Assembly (NCBI GenBank): GCA_902552345.1
Contig: CACDGO010000004.1
Coordinates: 1 to 64,000 of the forward strand
DNA from: an uncultured Pelagibacteraceae bacterium
GTDB lineage: Bacteria > Pseudomonadota > Alphaproteobacteria > Pelagibacterales > Pelagibacteraceae
Direction of reading: 5' to 3'
DNA: 64,000 nucleotides
Positions within the stretch are counted from its first letter, which is position 1; each line of letters opens with the position of its first letter. The notes beneath the pieces were generated by a model, which had not been told where the DNA came from, did not search any database, and saw only the letters and a program-made list of their open reading frames with translations. Position numbers and translations under genes: made by a program. Positions 8,970 through 17,420 of the stretch are shown here, piece by piece.

Positions 8970-9362
8970 TTACTTACATTTTTTGCATAGGCCGAAAAAT
9001 TCCAAGTTAAATCTTTTAAATTTCATTCCTTTTCTGTGGTTAAAACTTGATAAATATTTTGAGAGCTTAGCGTCACTAATTTCATCAACCATCTCGCAAC
9101 TTTCACAAATTGAAAACGCTGTAGCTTTAGAGATTTCGCAATCTGAACTTTTACATGCAACGAAAGCATTTTTACTTTCTATTTTATGAATTTTTCCCAT
9201 TTCAATTAACTTATCTAATGCTCGATAAATTTGTTGAGGTGCGTTGATTCCTTTTTTTTGTACATTAAAAAGTATTGAGTAAGCTTTTAAAGGCCCCTTT
9301 GCTTTTTCAATAATATTTAAGACAATTTGTTGATTTCTAGAAAGTGTTTGTGCTTGTGCCAT
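8970..9362 (-). CDS. zur: Fur-family zinc uptake regulator
   Basis: Winged-helix metalloregulator of about 130 residues, shorter than Fur. The DNA-binding half contains QQIYRALDKLIEMGKIHKI. The C-terminal half has CxxC-like pairs (CESCEM and CKKC at the very end), the structural zinc site of Fur/Zur proteins. The TTG at 9377 is a possible upstream start, but ATG 9362 (MAQAQTLS) is better. It follows znuB in the same direction with a 22-base gap, so it is the last gene of a znuC-znuB-zur operon and is probably autoregulated through the operators near 10980. Called Zur because of that context. Confidence 0.88.
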   Translation of the reverse strand: MAQAQTLSRNQQIVLNIIEKAKGPLKAYSILFNVQKKGINAPQQIYRALDKLIEMGKIHKIESKNAFVACKSSDCEISKATAFSICESCEMVDEISDAKLSKYLSSFNHRKGMKFKRFNLEFFGLCKKCK

Positions 9363-9384
9363 TATATAATTTACCAATTAAACA

Positions 9385-10188
9385 TTATTTTTTCAATTCA
9401 GAATATTTTTTAAACTTAATAAGTGAAAAACAAAAAAGTATTAAAGCTGCAGTTATAATTGAAGGTCCAGATGGAGTATTAAATTCTAAAGATGAAAACA
9501 ATCCTACCACTACAGATAATAGTCCACCAACCACTGATAGGAAAACCATTTGTTGAGGGTTGTTAGAAATATTTCTAGCCATTGCTGCAGGTATAATTAA
9601 CATTCCGGTAATTAAAAGAAGTCCTACAATTTTTATCGAAATTGCTATTATTGCAGCCATCAGAATTGTAAATATCGCATTTGCCCTGTCCGGTTTCATG
9701 CCCTCAGCCTCTGCCAATTCATAATTTACGGTTGAAGCAAATAGAGGTTTCCAAATAATTTTTAATATAATGATAATCAACGCCCCACCTATCCAAATAA
9801 ACATCAAGTCTATTTGATTTACAGCAAGTATATCTCCAAATAATAAACCCATAATATCAAATCTTATTGAGCTAAGAAATCCTAAGATCACTAGACCAAC
9901 AGCTAGGGATGCATGTGCAAGTAAACCTAATAATGCATCATTGGGTAATTTTGTTTTTTTTTGTAATTGTAAAAGAATGATTGCTAAAGATGCAGATATT
10001 AAAAAAACTGCAAAAGCAATATTAATCTCAAAAAAGACTGCCATAGTAACTCCCAATAGTGCTGAGTGTGCTAAAGTTCCTGCGAAGAAAGAAAATCTTC
10101 TCCAAATTATAAAACATCCGAATGGTCCAGTCACTAAGGCTATACCAATTCCTGCAACTAAAGCTCTTATAAAAAAATCATTTAACAT
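9385..10188 (-). CDS. znuB: Zinc ABC transporter permease
   Basis: ABC-3 family membrane protein of 267 residues with about eight hydrophobic segments. The features FGCFIIWRRFSFFAGTLAHSALLG near the N-terminus and LLLITGMLIIPAAMAR toward the C-terminus are typical of ZnuB. It is two bases from znuC and continues into zur. It would pass Zn2+ delivered by ZnuA through the inner membrane. Confidence 0.92.
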   Translation of the reverse strand: MLNDFFIRALVAGIGIALVTGPFGCFIIWRRFSFFAGTLAHSALLGVTMAVFFEINIAFAVFLISASLAIILLQLQKKTKLPNDALLGLLAHASLAVGLVILGFLSSIRFDIMGLLFGDILAVNQIDLMFIWIGGALIIIILKIIWKPLFASTVNYELAEAEGMKPDRANAIFTILMAAIIAISIKIVGLLLITGMLIIPAAMARNISNNPQQMVFLSVVGGLLSVVVGLFSSLEFNTPSGPSIITAALILFCFSLIKFKKYSELKK

Positions 10189-10190
10189 TT

Positions 10191-10943
10191 CTATTGTTTA
10201 CGATTAATCGTTCCATCTTGAGAGTGAGTGTGATCGTGCTTGTGTTCATATAAAGTAAGAACTTTAGATGCACGATCTCCGAATAATTCTTTATATCTAT
10301 TATCTTGTGCAACAACATGGGGTTTTCCAGAACAACAAACATGTCCATTGAGACAAATTACGTAATCAGTAGCTGACATTACCATGTGTAAATCATGAGA
10401 GATTAAGAGTATTCCGCAATTAAACTCTTCTGAAATTTTTTTAATTAATTCGTAAATAGCAATTTCACCTTTAAAATCTACCCCTTGAACTGGTTCATCT
10501 AATACTAAAAATTCAGGCTTTTTAGCAATTGCTCTTGCAATTAAAACTCTTTGAAATTCGCCACCTGAAAGATCGCTTACATTTTTTTGCTTTAAATGTT
10601 CTACTCCTGTCAGATTTAACGCAACATTAATTTGTTCATTATTTAAATCGTTAGTTAGAAACATAAAATCAATAACTCTTATTGGTAAAGTCCAATCGAT
10701 TGATATTTTTTGAGGAACGTAACCAATTTTATCAGTAAATTTTTTCACAACACCTTCGATATTATTGTGAATACCTAACGCAATTTTAGCTGTAGTAGAT
10801 TTTCCAGATCCATTAGGACCTATCAATGTAACAATCTCACCCTGTCGAACTTCGAAAGAAACTCCATCTACCAAAGATTTACCATTGATCTTTAATCCAG
10901 CCTTTTCAACTTTAACTAGAGTTTTTTTATTATTTTTATTCAT
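10191..10943 (-). CDS. znuC: Zinc ABC transporter ATP-binding protein
   Basis: ABC ATPase of 250 residues. Walker A is GPNGSGKST (about residue 42), the signature is LSGGE, Walker B is LVLDEP with the following Gln-containing D-loop, and the switch is SHDLH. The C-terminus carries a short His-rich tail (HKHDHTHSQD) resembling metal-binding tails in zinc transport ATPases. Its start is only 21 bases from the first Zur operator, which would block it directly. Confidence 0.92.
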   Translation of the reverse strand: MNKNNKKTLVKVEKAGLKINGKSLVDGVSFEVRQGEIVTLIGPNGSGKSTTAKIALGIHNNIEGVVKKFTDKIGYVPQKISIDWTLPIRVIDFMFLTNDLNNEQINVALNLTGVEHLKQKNVSDLSGGEFQRVLIARAIAKKPEFLVLDEPVQGVDFKGEIAIYELIKKISEEFNCGILLISHDLHMVMSATDYVICLNGHVCCSGKPHVVAQDNRYKELFGDRASKVLTLYEHKHDHTHSQDGTINRKQ

Positions 10944-10964
10944 TCTAAATCTTGACTTAAAAAG

Positions 10965-10995
10965 TGTTATATTATAACAAACGTTATATTATAAC
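10965..10995. promoter_or_regulatory. Two tandem Zur operators between znuC and znuA
   Basis: TGTTATATTATAACA at 10965-10979 and GTTATATTATAAC at 10983-10995 are perfect palindromes around a central T and match the core of the proteobacterial Zur box (TGTTATAnTATAACA). Centres are 17 bp apart. The second box ends one base before the znuA ATG and contains a TATATT (10986-10991) that could be the znuA -10 element. Zinc-bound Zur would therefore cover promoter and start codon of znuA and the promoter of znuCB-zur. Confidence 0.88.
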
Positions 10996-10996
10996 A

Positions 10997-12007
10997 ATGA
11001 TAAACAAAATTTTAAAGCTTACAATTACTTTCTTTTTAATTATCGGATTAAAAACATCAGCAAATGCTGGTGTAAAGGTGGTAACTTCTATTAAACCAAT
11101 ACACTCTCTCACTAGCTACGTCATGGATGGCGTAGGAAAGCCAGATCTTATAGTAGACGGTTTTAATTCACCACATGGATTTAACCTAAAACCCTCACAT
11201 GCAAAAATGATTGAAAATGCAGATCTCATAATTTGGGTTGGTGAAGATTTGGAAGCATTCTTAGAAAAACCATTAAATACAATCGCTAAAAAAGCTGTAA
11301 ATGTAGAAATAATGGACTTGAATGGAATTAAAAAACTTAAGTTCAGAGAAAAGAATATATTTGAAGGTCATGATGATCATGGACACGGTCATAAAGAAAA
11401 GAAACATGACGATCACGGACATGGACACAAGGAGAAAAAACACGATGATCATGGTCATAAAAAAGCTAAACATGATGATCACGGGCATGAGGGACATGCT
11501 CATGGTGAACACGATCCACATGTTTGGTTAGATCCAATGAATGCTAAAGTAATTGTTAAAGAAATCGAAAAACAATTAATTAAATTAGATCCAGATAACA
11601 GCTCTAAATATAAAGCTAATTCTAAAAAAGCTCAGTCTGAATTAGATAATTTAACAAAAAATATTAAAAAAGATCTAAAAGGAAATCTTAGATTTGTAGT
11701 TTTCCATGATGCTTACCAATATTTTGAAAATAGATTTGGTATTAAAGTTCTTGGAGCTTTAACAGTAAATCCAGATGTTTTGCCTGGGGCTGAACAATTA
11801 TCTGAAATTAGAGAGGTTATAGAGCATGAAAAAGTAAATTGTCTTTTTTCAGAACCTCAATTCAATCCGGCAATTATAAAATCAATAGCGAAAGACACTA
11901 AAATTAAAACTGGTGTTTTAGATCCTCTTGGTGCGACTTTAGATAAAGGTAAAGGCATGTACTCTGAACTTTTACAGAGTATGTACGCTTCATTTAAAGG
12001 ATGTTAG
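10997..12007 (+). CDS. znuA: Zinc ABC transporter, periplasmic zinc-binding protein
   Basis: Protein of 336 residues: signal peptide (1-24, ending SANA), then a cluster A-I binding protein. Likely zinc ligands are His60 (FNSPHGF), the His of HDPHVWLDP and the His of VFHDAYQYF. Between residues 125 and 172 lies a His/Asp-rich loop built of repeats, as expected for ZnuA. A GTG at 10964 in the same frame would translate through the Zur boxes and is rejected; ATG 10997 directly precedes the signal peptide. There is no room for a Shine-Dalgarno after the operator, so the mRNA may be leaderless. Confidence 0.93.
   Translation: MINKILKLTITFFLIIGLKTSANAGVKVVTSIKPIHSLTSYVMDGVGKPDLIVDGFNSPHGFNLKPSHAKMIENADLIIWVGEDLEAFLEKPLNTIAKKAVNVEIMDLNGIKKLKFREKNIFEGHDDHGHGHKEKKHDDHGHGHKEKKHDDHGHKKAKHDDHGHEGHAHGEHDPHVWLDPMNAKVIVKEIEKQLIKLDPDNSSKYKANSKKAQSELDNLTKNIKKDLKGNLRFVVFHDAYQYFENRFGIKVLGALTVNPDVLPGAEQLSEIREVIEHEKVNCLFSEPQFNPAIIKSIAKDTKIKTGVLDPLGATLDKGKGMYSELLQSMYASFKGC
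11369..11512 (+). repeat. In-frame tandem repeats coding the histidine-rich loop of ZnuA
   Basis: Two 36-base units each encode HDDHGHGHKEKK, followed by two shorter derivatives beginning HDDHGH. Synonymous differences between the units (GATGATCATGG, GACGATCACGG) show they are not a very recent copy. The loop is probably a low-affinity zinc collector. Repeat number may vary between relatives. Confidence 0.8.
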
Positions 12008-12012
12008 GAAAT

Positions 12013-13455
12013 TTATCTTTCAATAACTAAAGTATCTTTAGAGCCACCGCCTTGAGAACTATTAACGATTGTGCTTCCTTTTTTCAAAGCAACTCTGGTT
12101 AGCCCGCCTGTTGTTACCCAAGATTTTTTACCAGTTAATACAAATGGTCTTAAATCTAAATGTCTAGGTTCAATTCCCTCTTCAGAAATTGTTGGATTAG
12201 TAGATAAAATTTCTAATGGTTGTGCAATATAATCGCAAGGTTTAGCTTTAATTTTATCTATCATATTTTCTCTTTCTTCTTTTGAAGCTTTAGGACCAAT
12301 TAATATACCATTACCACCTGATCCATTGGTAGGTTTTACAACTAATTTGGAGATATTTTCGATAACATGATCTTTATGGATTTTTTTTCTACATAAAAAT
12401 GTTTTTACTTGTTTTAGTTTTGGTTCTTCGTTTAAATAAAACTTAATCATCTTATCAACGTAAGAATAGATAGCTTTATCATCTGCTATTCCTGTCCCAG
12501 GTGCATTTACAATACCAACATTACCTTTACGCCAACATTTAAATAAACCAGGTACTCCAAGCAAAGAATGTTTATAAAAAACTTTTGGATCTAAGAAGTT
12601 GTCGTCTATTCTTCTATAAATACAATCAACTTTCATAGGGCCTGTTACAGTTTTCATATAAACAAAATCTTTTTCAACGAATAAATCTTTCCCCTCTACA
12701 AGCGCGATACCCATTTGTTCAGCTAAAAATCTATGTTCGAAATAAGCTGAGTTATATCTTCCTGGGGTTAACACACACATGTGTGGGTTTCTTGTTTTTC
12801 GAGGGACACATTCAAGCATACAGTGATATAATTTGTTTGGATATTGATGAACTGAAGAAACTTTGTATTTTGTAAATAATTCAGGAAAAACATCTCGCAT
12901 TACCATTCGATTTTCAAGCATGTAAGAAACTCCTGATGGAACACGTAAATTATCTTCTAGAACCATGAACTCACCATTGATATTTCTTATTAAATCAATT
13001 CCTGAAATGTTGGACCAAGCTTTATATTTTGGTGAAAAACCATAGCACTCTCTTAAATAAAATGGAGAATTAAAAACTAAATCTTCAGGAATAATATTGT
13101 CTTTAAAAATTTTTCTGTCGTTGTAAACATCGTCTATAAAAAGGTTAAGAGCTTTTACCCTTTGAAGTAGTCCTTTTGAAACCTTAGCCCAATCTTTTTT
13201 TAGAATAATTCTAGGAATAATATCTAAAGGCCACTTTTTTTCTTGGAGTTTTTTTCCTGATGAATAAACTCGAAAATTTATTCCCCTAGCATTTATTGTA
13301 CTTGCGCAGTTCTTTTCAATTTCATTTAACTTCTTGATGCCATGTCTCTCTAAAATGTGAGAGATAATAACAGCTTGCCTACGCAACTTATGGTCAGAGT
13401 TTAAGTACTCGTCATAAGTTTTTTTAGAATCGTATTTTTTCCACAAATTAACCAT
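12013..13455 (-). CDS. Circularly permuted type 2 ATP-grasp protein (COG2308)
   Basis: Protein of 480 residues matching the circularly permuted ATP-grasp family usually found beside alpha-E and transglutaminase-like genes and Anbu peptidases. Recognisable segments are RGINFRVYSSG, VLEDNLRVPSGVSYMLENR, VLTPGRYNSAYFEH, DCIYRRIDDNFLDP and the C-terminal nucleotide loop KPTNGSGGNG. Family members are predicted amide- or peptide-ligating enzymes, but the product is unknown. It is divergent from the Anbu gene across a 105-base region with inverted repeats; neither alpha-E nor transglutaminase genes are nearby. Confidence 0.88.
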   Translation of the reverse strand: MVNLWKKYDSKKTYDEYLNSDHKLRRQAVIISHILERHGIKKLNEIEKNCASTINARGINFRVYSSGKKLQEKKWPLDIIPRIILKKDWAKVSKGLLQRVKALNLFIDDVYNDRKIFKDNIIPEDLVFNSPFYLRECYGFSPKYKAWSNISGIDLIRNINGEFMVLEDNLRVPSGVSYMLENRMVMRDVFPELFTKYKVSSVHQYPNKLYHCMLECVPRKTRNPHMCVLTPGRYNSAYFEHRFLAEQMGIALVEGKDLFVEKDFVYMKTVTGPMKVDCIYRRIDDNFLDPKVFYKHSLLGVPGLFKCWRKGNVGIVNAPGTGIADDKAIYSYVDKMIKFYLNEEPKLKQVKTFLCRKKIHKDHVIENISKLVVKPTNGSGGNGILIGPKASKEERENMIDKIKAKPCDYIAQPLEILSTNPTISEEGIEPRHLDLRPFVLTGKKSWVTTGGLTRVALKKGSTIVNSSQGGGSKDTLVIER

Positions 13456-13460
13456 TTTAT

Positions 13461-13527
13461 AATTCTTAATAGTTTGATGCCTTTATCAAATGCACAAATT
13501 CGATAATAGCTATGATAATTAAGAATT
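13461..13527. promoter_or_regulatory. Nested inverted repeats in the divergent ATP-grasp/Anbu promoter region
   Basis: AATTCTTAAT (13461-13470) is repeated exactly inverted as ATTAAGAATT (13518-13527), and TTTGAT (13473-13478) as ATCAAA (13485-13490). The 10-bp arms lie 47 bp apart, one close to each gene start. Such symmetry could be a shared operator, but AT-rich DNA gives such matches by chance more often, so this is only a candidate. Confidence 0.4.
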
Positions 13528-13560
13528 GAATATTTACTGTTTTTTAAATAAGAATTCACC

Positions 13561-14283
13561 ATGACATATTGTATAGGTATTAAGACTAATGAAGGCGTTG
13601 TGTTAGCTTCTGACTCTAGAACAAACGCTGGTTTAGATAATGTAAACATTTATTCTAAAATGCTTACTTACGACGTAGGTGACAGAACAGTTGTTATAGT
13701 TACTTCAGGAAACTTGGCAACATCGCAAGCAGTTTTTAAGTCTATTGAGAAAGACATAAAAGAAAATTCATCGAACAATCTCAATAAATGTAAAGATTTT
13801 GAGCAAATAGCTTCATATGTTGGGAAACTTACTATTAAACACTCATCTCCAGACGGAGTGAACACTGACAGCCTTGTTTTAGGGGCTACATTTATTATTG
13901 GAGGGCAAATAAGAGGTCAAGATTTAGAATTGTACTTAGTTTATCCTCAAGGAAATTATATTAGGCCAGCAGATAGTAAACCTTATTTGGTAATTGGTGA
14001 AGTAAAGTATGGGAAGCCCATACTCGATAGAGTTATAACTCCTAATGTTTCAATAGGTGATGCATCTAGATGTGCATTAATATCTATGGACTCCACACTC
14101 AAAAGTGATTTAACAGTAGGCCCACCAATTGATATTGCTGTCTATAAAAAAGATCAAACAAAATTATCTTACCTTAAATGTTTAAATACATCTGATGATG
14201 ATTACAAAAAAATTTGTAATCAATGGTCTGATAAAGTTCTTCAGGTGTTTGATACTTTTCCTAAATTTGATTGGGAAAAATAA
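13561..14283 (+). CDS. Anbu-type bacterial proteasome homologue (COG3484)
   Basis: Ntn-hydrolase of 240 residues. After Met removal it starts TYCIG, giving Thr1, with Asp17 (ASDSRTNAG) and a Lys at 32, close to the Thr1/Asp17/Lys33 triad of proteasome beta subunits. There is no propeptide, as in other Anbu proteins. Known Anbu proteins form helical or ring assemblies of unclear activity. The divergent ATP-grasp partner gene suggests that it processes or removes whatever that enzyme makes. Ends four bases before convergent nrdB. Confidence 0.88.
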   Translation: MTYCIGIKTNEGVVLASDSRTNAGLDNVNIYSKMLTYDVGDRTVVIVTSGNLATSQAVFKSIEKDIKENSSNNLNKCKDFEQIASYVGKLTIKHSSPDGVNTDSLVLGATFIIGGQIRGQDLELYLVYPQGNYIRPADSKPYLVIGEVKYGKPILDRVITPNVSIGDASRCALISMDSTLKSDLTVGPPIDIAVYKKDQTKLSYLKCLNTSDDDYKKICNQWSDKVLQVFDTFPKFDWEK

Positions 14284-14286
14284 TCT

Positions 14287-15294
14287 TTAAGCAAAAACCT
14301 CGCCCCATGTACCTTTTGTTGAAGCTTTAGAGTACTCTGTAGCTCTACCTTCAAAAAAGTTCATGTGCTCTACTCCGTTAAGCATAGTGTCCAACCACGT
14401 TAATGGATTTTTCTTAACATCGTAAATAGGATTCAAACCTAATTGCTCTAATCTTCTATTTCCAATAAACCTAATATACTGTTTAACTTCTTCAGCTGTT
14501 AAACCTTGCATTGGACCCATTTGAAAAGCAAGATCAATAAATGCATCCTCGTGATGAACTATTGTTTTGCATGCTTCATAGATTTCGTTTTTTAAATTGT
14601 CATTCCAGATCTGTGGTTCTTCTTTAATGAAATCTCTAAAGAGTCTAATCATAGAATTACAGTGCAAAGTTTCATCTCTGACTGACCACGTTACTATCTG
14701 GCCCATCCCTTTCATTTTATTAAATCTAGGAAAATTTAATAAAATTGCGAAACTTGCAAACAATTGTAGGCCTTCTGTGAAAGCAGAAAATACAGCCATC
14801 GTCATTGCTATATTATGTTTCGATTTAACATCAAAGCCTTGCATATAATCATACTTATCTTTCATTTCTTTGTACTGTAAGAATGCTGAATATTCTGTCT
14901 CTGGCATTCCTATAGTATCTAATAGATGAGAGTAAGCAGCGATGTGTACCGTTTCCATTGCAGCAAATGCTGTCATCATCATTAAAACTTCTGTTGGTTT
15001 AAATACTGTTGTGTAATGTCTTAAGTAACAATTGTTTACTTCAACATCTGCTTGAGTAAAAAATCTAAAGATATGAGTTAAAAGATTTTTTTCTTCAATC
15101 GATAAGTTTTTCTGCCAATCTCTAACATCATCTCCCAGAGGCACCTCTTCTGGCAACCAATGAATTCTTTGTTGAGTTAACCAGGCATCGTAACACCATG
15201 GATATCTGAATGGTTTGTAAACTGGGTTTTCTACTAACAAGCCCATTTTGTTAGGCTGGATTATTGTTGGTTTAGTTTTTTCTGCTACTGACAT
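14287..15294 (-). CDS. nrdB: Class I ribonucleotide reductase, beta subunit
   Basis: Di-metal radical subunit of about 335 residues. Metal ligands and radical Tyr are recognisable: the Asp of FTQADVEVNN, AAMETVHIAAYSHL (Glu, His three residues on, and Tyr four after the His as in E. coli Glu115/His118/Tyr122), and later VRDETLHCNS. The retained Tyr argues for a class Ia-type tyrosyl radical. ATG 15294 (MSVAEK) is chosen because GAGGAG lies eight bases upstream; a second ATG nine bases earlier is in frame. It overlaps the nrdA end by ten bases. The C-terminal tail (TKGTWGEVFA) should dock on NrdA. Confidence 0.95.
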   Translation of the reverse strand: MSVAEKTKPTIIQPNKMGLLVENPVYKPFRYPWCYDAWLTQQRIHWLPEEVPLGDDVRDWQKNLSIEEKNLLTHIFRFFTQADVEVNNCYLRHYTTVFKPTEVLMMMTAFAAMETVHIAAYSHLLDTIGMPETEYSAFLQYKEMKDKYDYMQGFDVKSKHNIAMTMAVFSAFTEGLQLFASFAILLNFPRFNKMKGMGQIVTWSVRDETLHCNSMIRLFRDFIKEEPQIWNDNLKNEIYEACKTIVHHEDAFIDLAFQMGPMQGLTAEEVKQYIRFIGNRRLEQLGLNPIYDVKKNPLTWLDTMLNGVEHMNFFEGRATEYSKASTKGTWGEVFA

Positions 15295-17234
15295 GATAAA
15301 CACTCCTCATAGTTGTTGCTTTCATTATTTGATTCTTGTTTTCCAGAGTAAACATTTTTTGTCACATCTGTTGAAGATCCATTGTTTACATTTTCAGCTC
15401 TCTGGATTGATTTGGATCTACAGTAATAAAGGCTTTTCAGACCTTTTTTCCATGCTTGAAAATGAATATCGTGAAGTTCTTTTTTATGAATATCTGCTGG
15501 AACAAAGATATTTACTGACTGTGCTTGTGAGATATGCGGAGTTCTATCAGCGCCAAGTTCAACAATCCATCTTTGATCGATTTCAAAAGCAGTTTTGAAT
15601 GTATCTTTTTCATTTGCAGTTAAAAAATTTAAATGTGACACAGACCCTTGATTAGTTGTTATTGTTGACCAAACTTCATCGGTATCCTTATTATATTTTT
15701 GAAGTATCTTTTTTAAATATTTATTTCTAACATTAAACGAACCTGAAAGTGTTTTATGAGTGTAGCTGTTAGCAGCAATTGGTTCTATACCTGGAGAAGA
15801 CCCGCCACAAATAATTGATATAGAAGCTGTTGGGGCTATTGCAGTTTTGTTTGAAAACCTCTCCTTCATTCCATAGTCTGCTGCATCTGGACATGATCCT
15901 CTTTCTTCAGCTAAAGTCTTTGATGCGTCATCGACTTTTTCTTGAATGTTTTGGAATATTTTTTTGTTCCATACTTTGCTCATTACTGATCCAAAAGGAA
16001 TATTTTTTTGCTGGAAGTATGAGTGTAATCCCATAACTCCTAGACCCACACTTCTCTCCCTCATTGCTGAATATTTTGCGTGGGCAAATTCATCAGGAGC
16101 TCTATTTATAAAATCACTCATAACATTATCTAAAAATCTCATTACATCCTCAACAAATTGAGGATCATCTTTCCATTGATCGTAAGTGTCTAAGTTTAGC
16201 GATGATAAACAGCAAACAGCCGTTCTTTGATTTCCCTCATTATCAATACCTGTTGGCAAAGTAATTTCACTGCAAAGATTAGATGTCTTTACTTTTAACC
16301 CGGCAAGTTTGTGATGCTGTGGAATTTGTCTGTTAACTGTATCTATGTAAACGATGTAAGGCTCGCCCGTTTCAATTCTTGCAGTCAATAATCTTATCCA
16401 TAAATTTCTTGCTGGAATAGTTTGTTGAACAGATCCGTCGTAAGGACTTCTTAATGCCCATTGACCACCTGTTTCTACTGCTCTCATAAACTCATCCGTT
16501 ACTAAAACACCATGGTGTAAATTTAGAGATCTTCTATTCACGTCTCCACCAGTTGGTCTTCTCATTTCGATAAATTCCTCGATTTCAGGATGATCAATTT
16601 GTAAATAACAGGCAGCTGAGCCTCTTCTTAAAGAACCTTGACTTATTGCCAAAGTCAAAGAGTCCATTACTTTGATGAATGGAATAATTCCAGAAGTTTT
16701 TCCGACCTTTCCAATTTTCTCTCCTATTGATCTGAGATTACCCCAATAGCTTCCGATACCGCCACCTCTTGCTGCTAGCCAAACATTTTCCTCCCAAAGA
16801 TTTGTAATTCCTTCTAAACTGTCACTAGCCTCATTTAAAAAACATGAAATTGGCAGTCCCCTTTCTGTGCCACCGTTAGACAAAACAGGTGTAGCAGGCA
16901 TAAACCATAAATTGCTTATGTAATTGTAAATTCTTTGTGCGTGTAAATTATCATCGGCATAAACACTTGCGACCCTTGCAAACAAATCTTGAAAACTTTC
17001 GTTCTGACCTAAATATCTATCAGTAAGTGTAGCTCTTCCGAAATCAGTTAAATTATTATCTCTCGACCTATCAATCTTGATAGTTATACCCTTCTCGTTT
17101 TGGAATAGTTCAGTCTCTCCAGATAAAGAGAACAGATCTGGTTTTTTTGGTCCGTTATTCTTTAGTTCGTTTTGGTTTTTTTGGCTAATTGAGCCGACAG
17201 CTTTCTCTATTGCCAATGATACACTTTTGTTCAT
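15285..17234 (-). CDS. nrdA: Class I ribonucleotide reductase, alpha (catalytic) subunit
   Basis: Protein of 649 residues that reduces ribonucleoside diphosphates. Active-site cysteines are in PISCFLNEAS, SNLCSEITLP and AVCCLSSLNL, and the protein ends with the redox pair ECLSCQ that is regenerated by thioredoxin or glutaredoxin. The N-terminus is short compared with the E. coli enzyme, so a full ATP-cone for activity control is not obvious. It is the first gene of nrdAB, preceded by two NrdR-like boxes. Confidence 0.95.
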   Translation of the reverse strand: MNKSVSLAIEKAVGSISQKNQNELKNNGPKKPDLFSLSGETELFQNEKGITIKIDRSRDNNLTDFGRATLTDRYLGQNESFQDLFARVASVYADDNLHAQRIYNYISNLWFMPATPVLSNGGTERGLPISCFLNEASDSLEGITNLWEENVWLAARGGGIGSYWGNLRSIGEKIGKVGKTSGIIPFIKVMDSLTLAISQGSLRRGSAACYLQIDHPEIEEFIEMRRPTGGDVNRRSLNLHHGVLVTDEFMRAVETGGQWALRSPYDGSVQQTIPARNLWIRLLTARIETGEPYIVYIDTVNRQIPQHHKLAGLKVKTSNLCSEITLPTGIDNEGNQRTAVCCLSSLNLDTYDQWKDDPQFVEDVMRFLDNVMSDFINRAPDEFAHAKYSAMRERSVGLGVMGLHSYFQQKNIPFGSVMSKVWNKKIFQNIQEKVDDASKTLAEERGSCPDAADYGMKERFSNKTAIAPTASISIICGGSSPGIEPIAANSYTHKTLSGSFNVRNKYLKKILQKYNKDTDEVWSTITTNQGSVSHLNFLTANEKDTFKTAFEIDQRWIVELGADRTPHISQAQSVNIFVPADIHKKELHDIHFQAWKKGLKSLYYCRSKSIQRAENVNNGSSTDVTKNVYSGKQESNNESNNYEECLSCQ

Positions 17235-17266
17235 ATTTTCCTTATTTTTACTCGATTTGTTAACAA

Positions 17267-17313
17267 AACAACTATATGTTGTGTTACAGATATGTTAATA
17301 TACTATATAACAT
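17267..17313 (-). promoter_or_regulatory. Two NrdR-like boxes upstream of nrdAB
   Basis: AACAACTATATGTTGTGT around 17266-17283 and AATATACTATATAACA around 17298-17313 share a CTATAT core (17272 and 17303) exactly 31 bp apart. Paired AT-centred palindromes spaced about three helical turns are the known architecture of NrdR operators upstream of ribonucleotide reductase genes. The first box matches the ACAnnATATnTTGTGT-like consensus well; the second is weaker on its left arm. Confidence 0.65.
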
Positions 17314-17420
17314 CTAAATCAATAGAACATTATAAGAACATCTAATTAATTTTGCAAGTGGAAAGTTTTGTTAATAAACATTTAATAACAAATACCCATT
17401 TTCTTTAGTATTTATAGAAC

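Noticed and set aside
10964-10996. GTG start of znuA 33 bases upstream of the ATG
   Set aside because: It would translate the two Zur operators and put extra residues before a normal signal peptide.
11369-11512. CRISPR-like repeat array
   Set aside because: The repeats are in frame, contiguous without spacers, and encode the His-rich loop of ZnuA.
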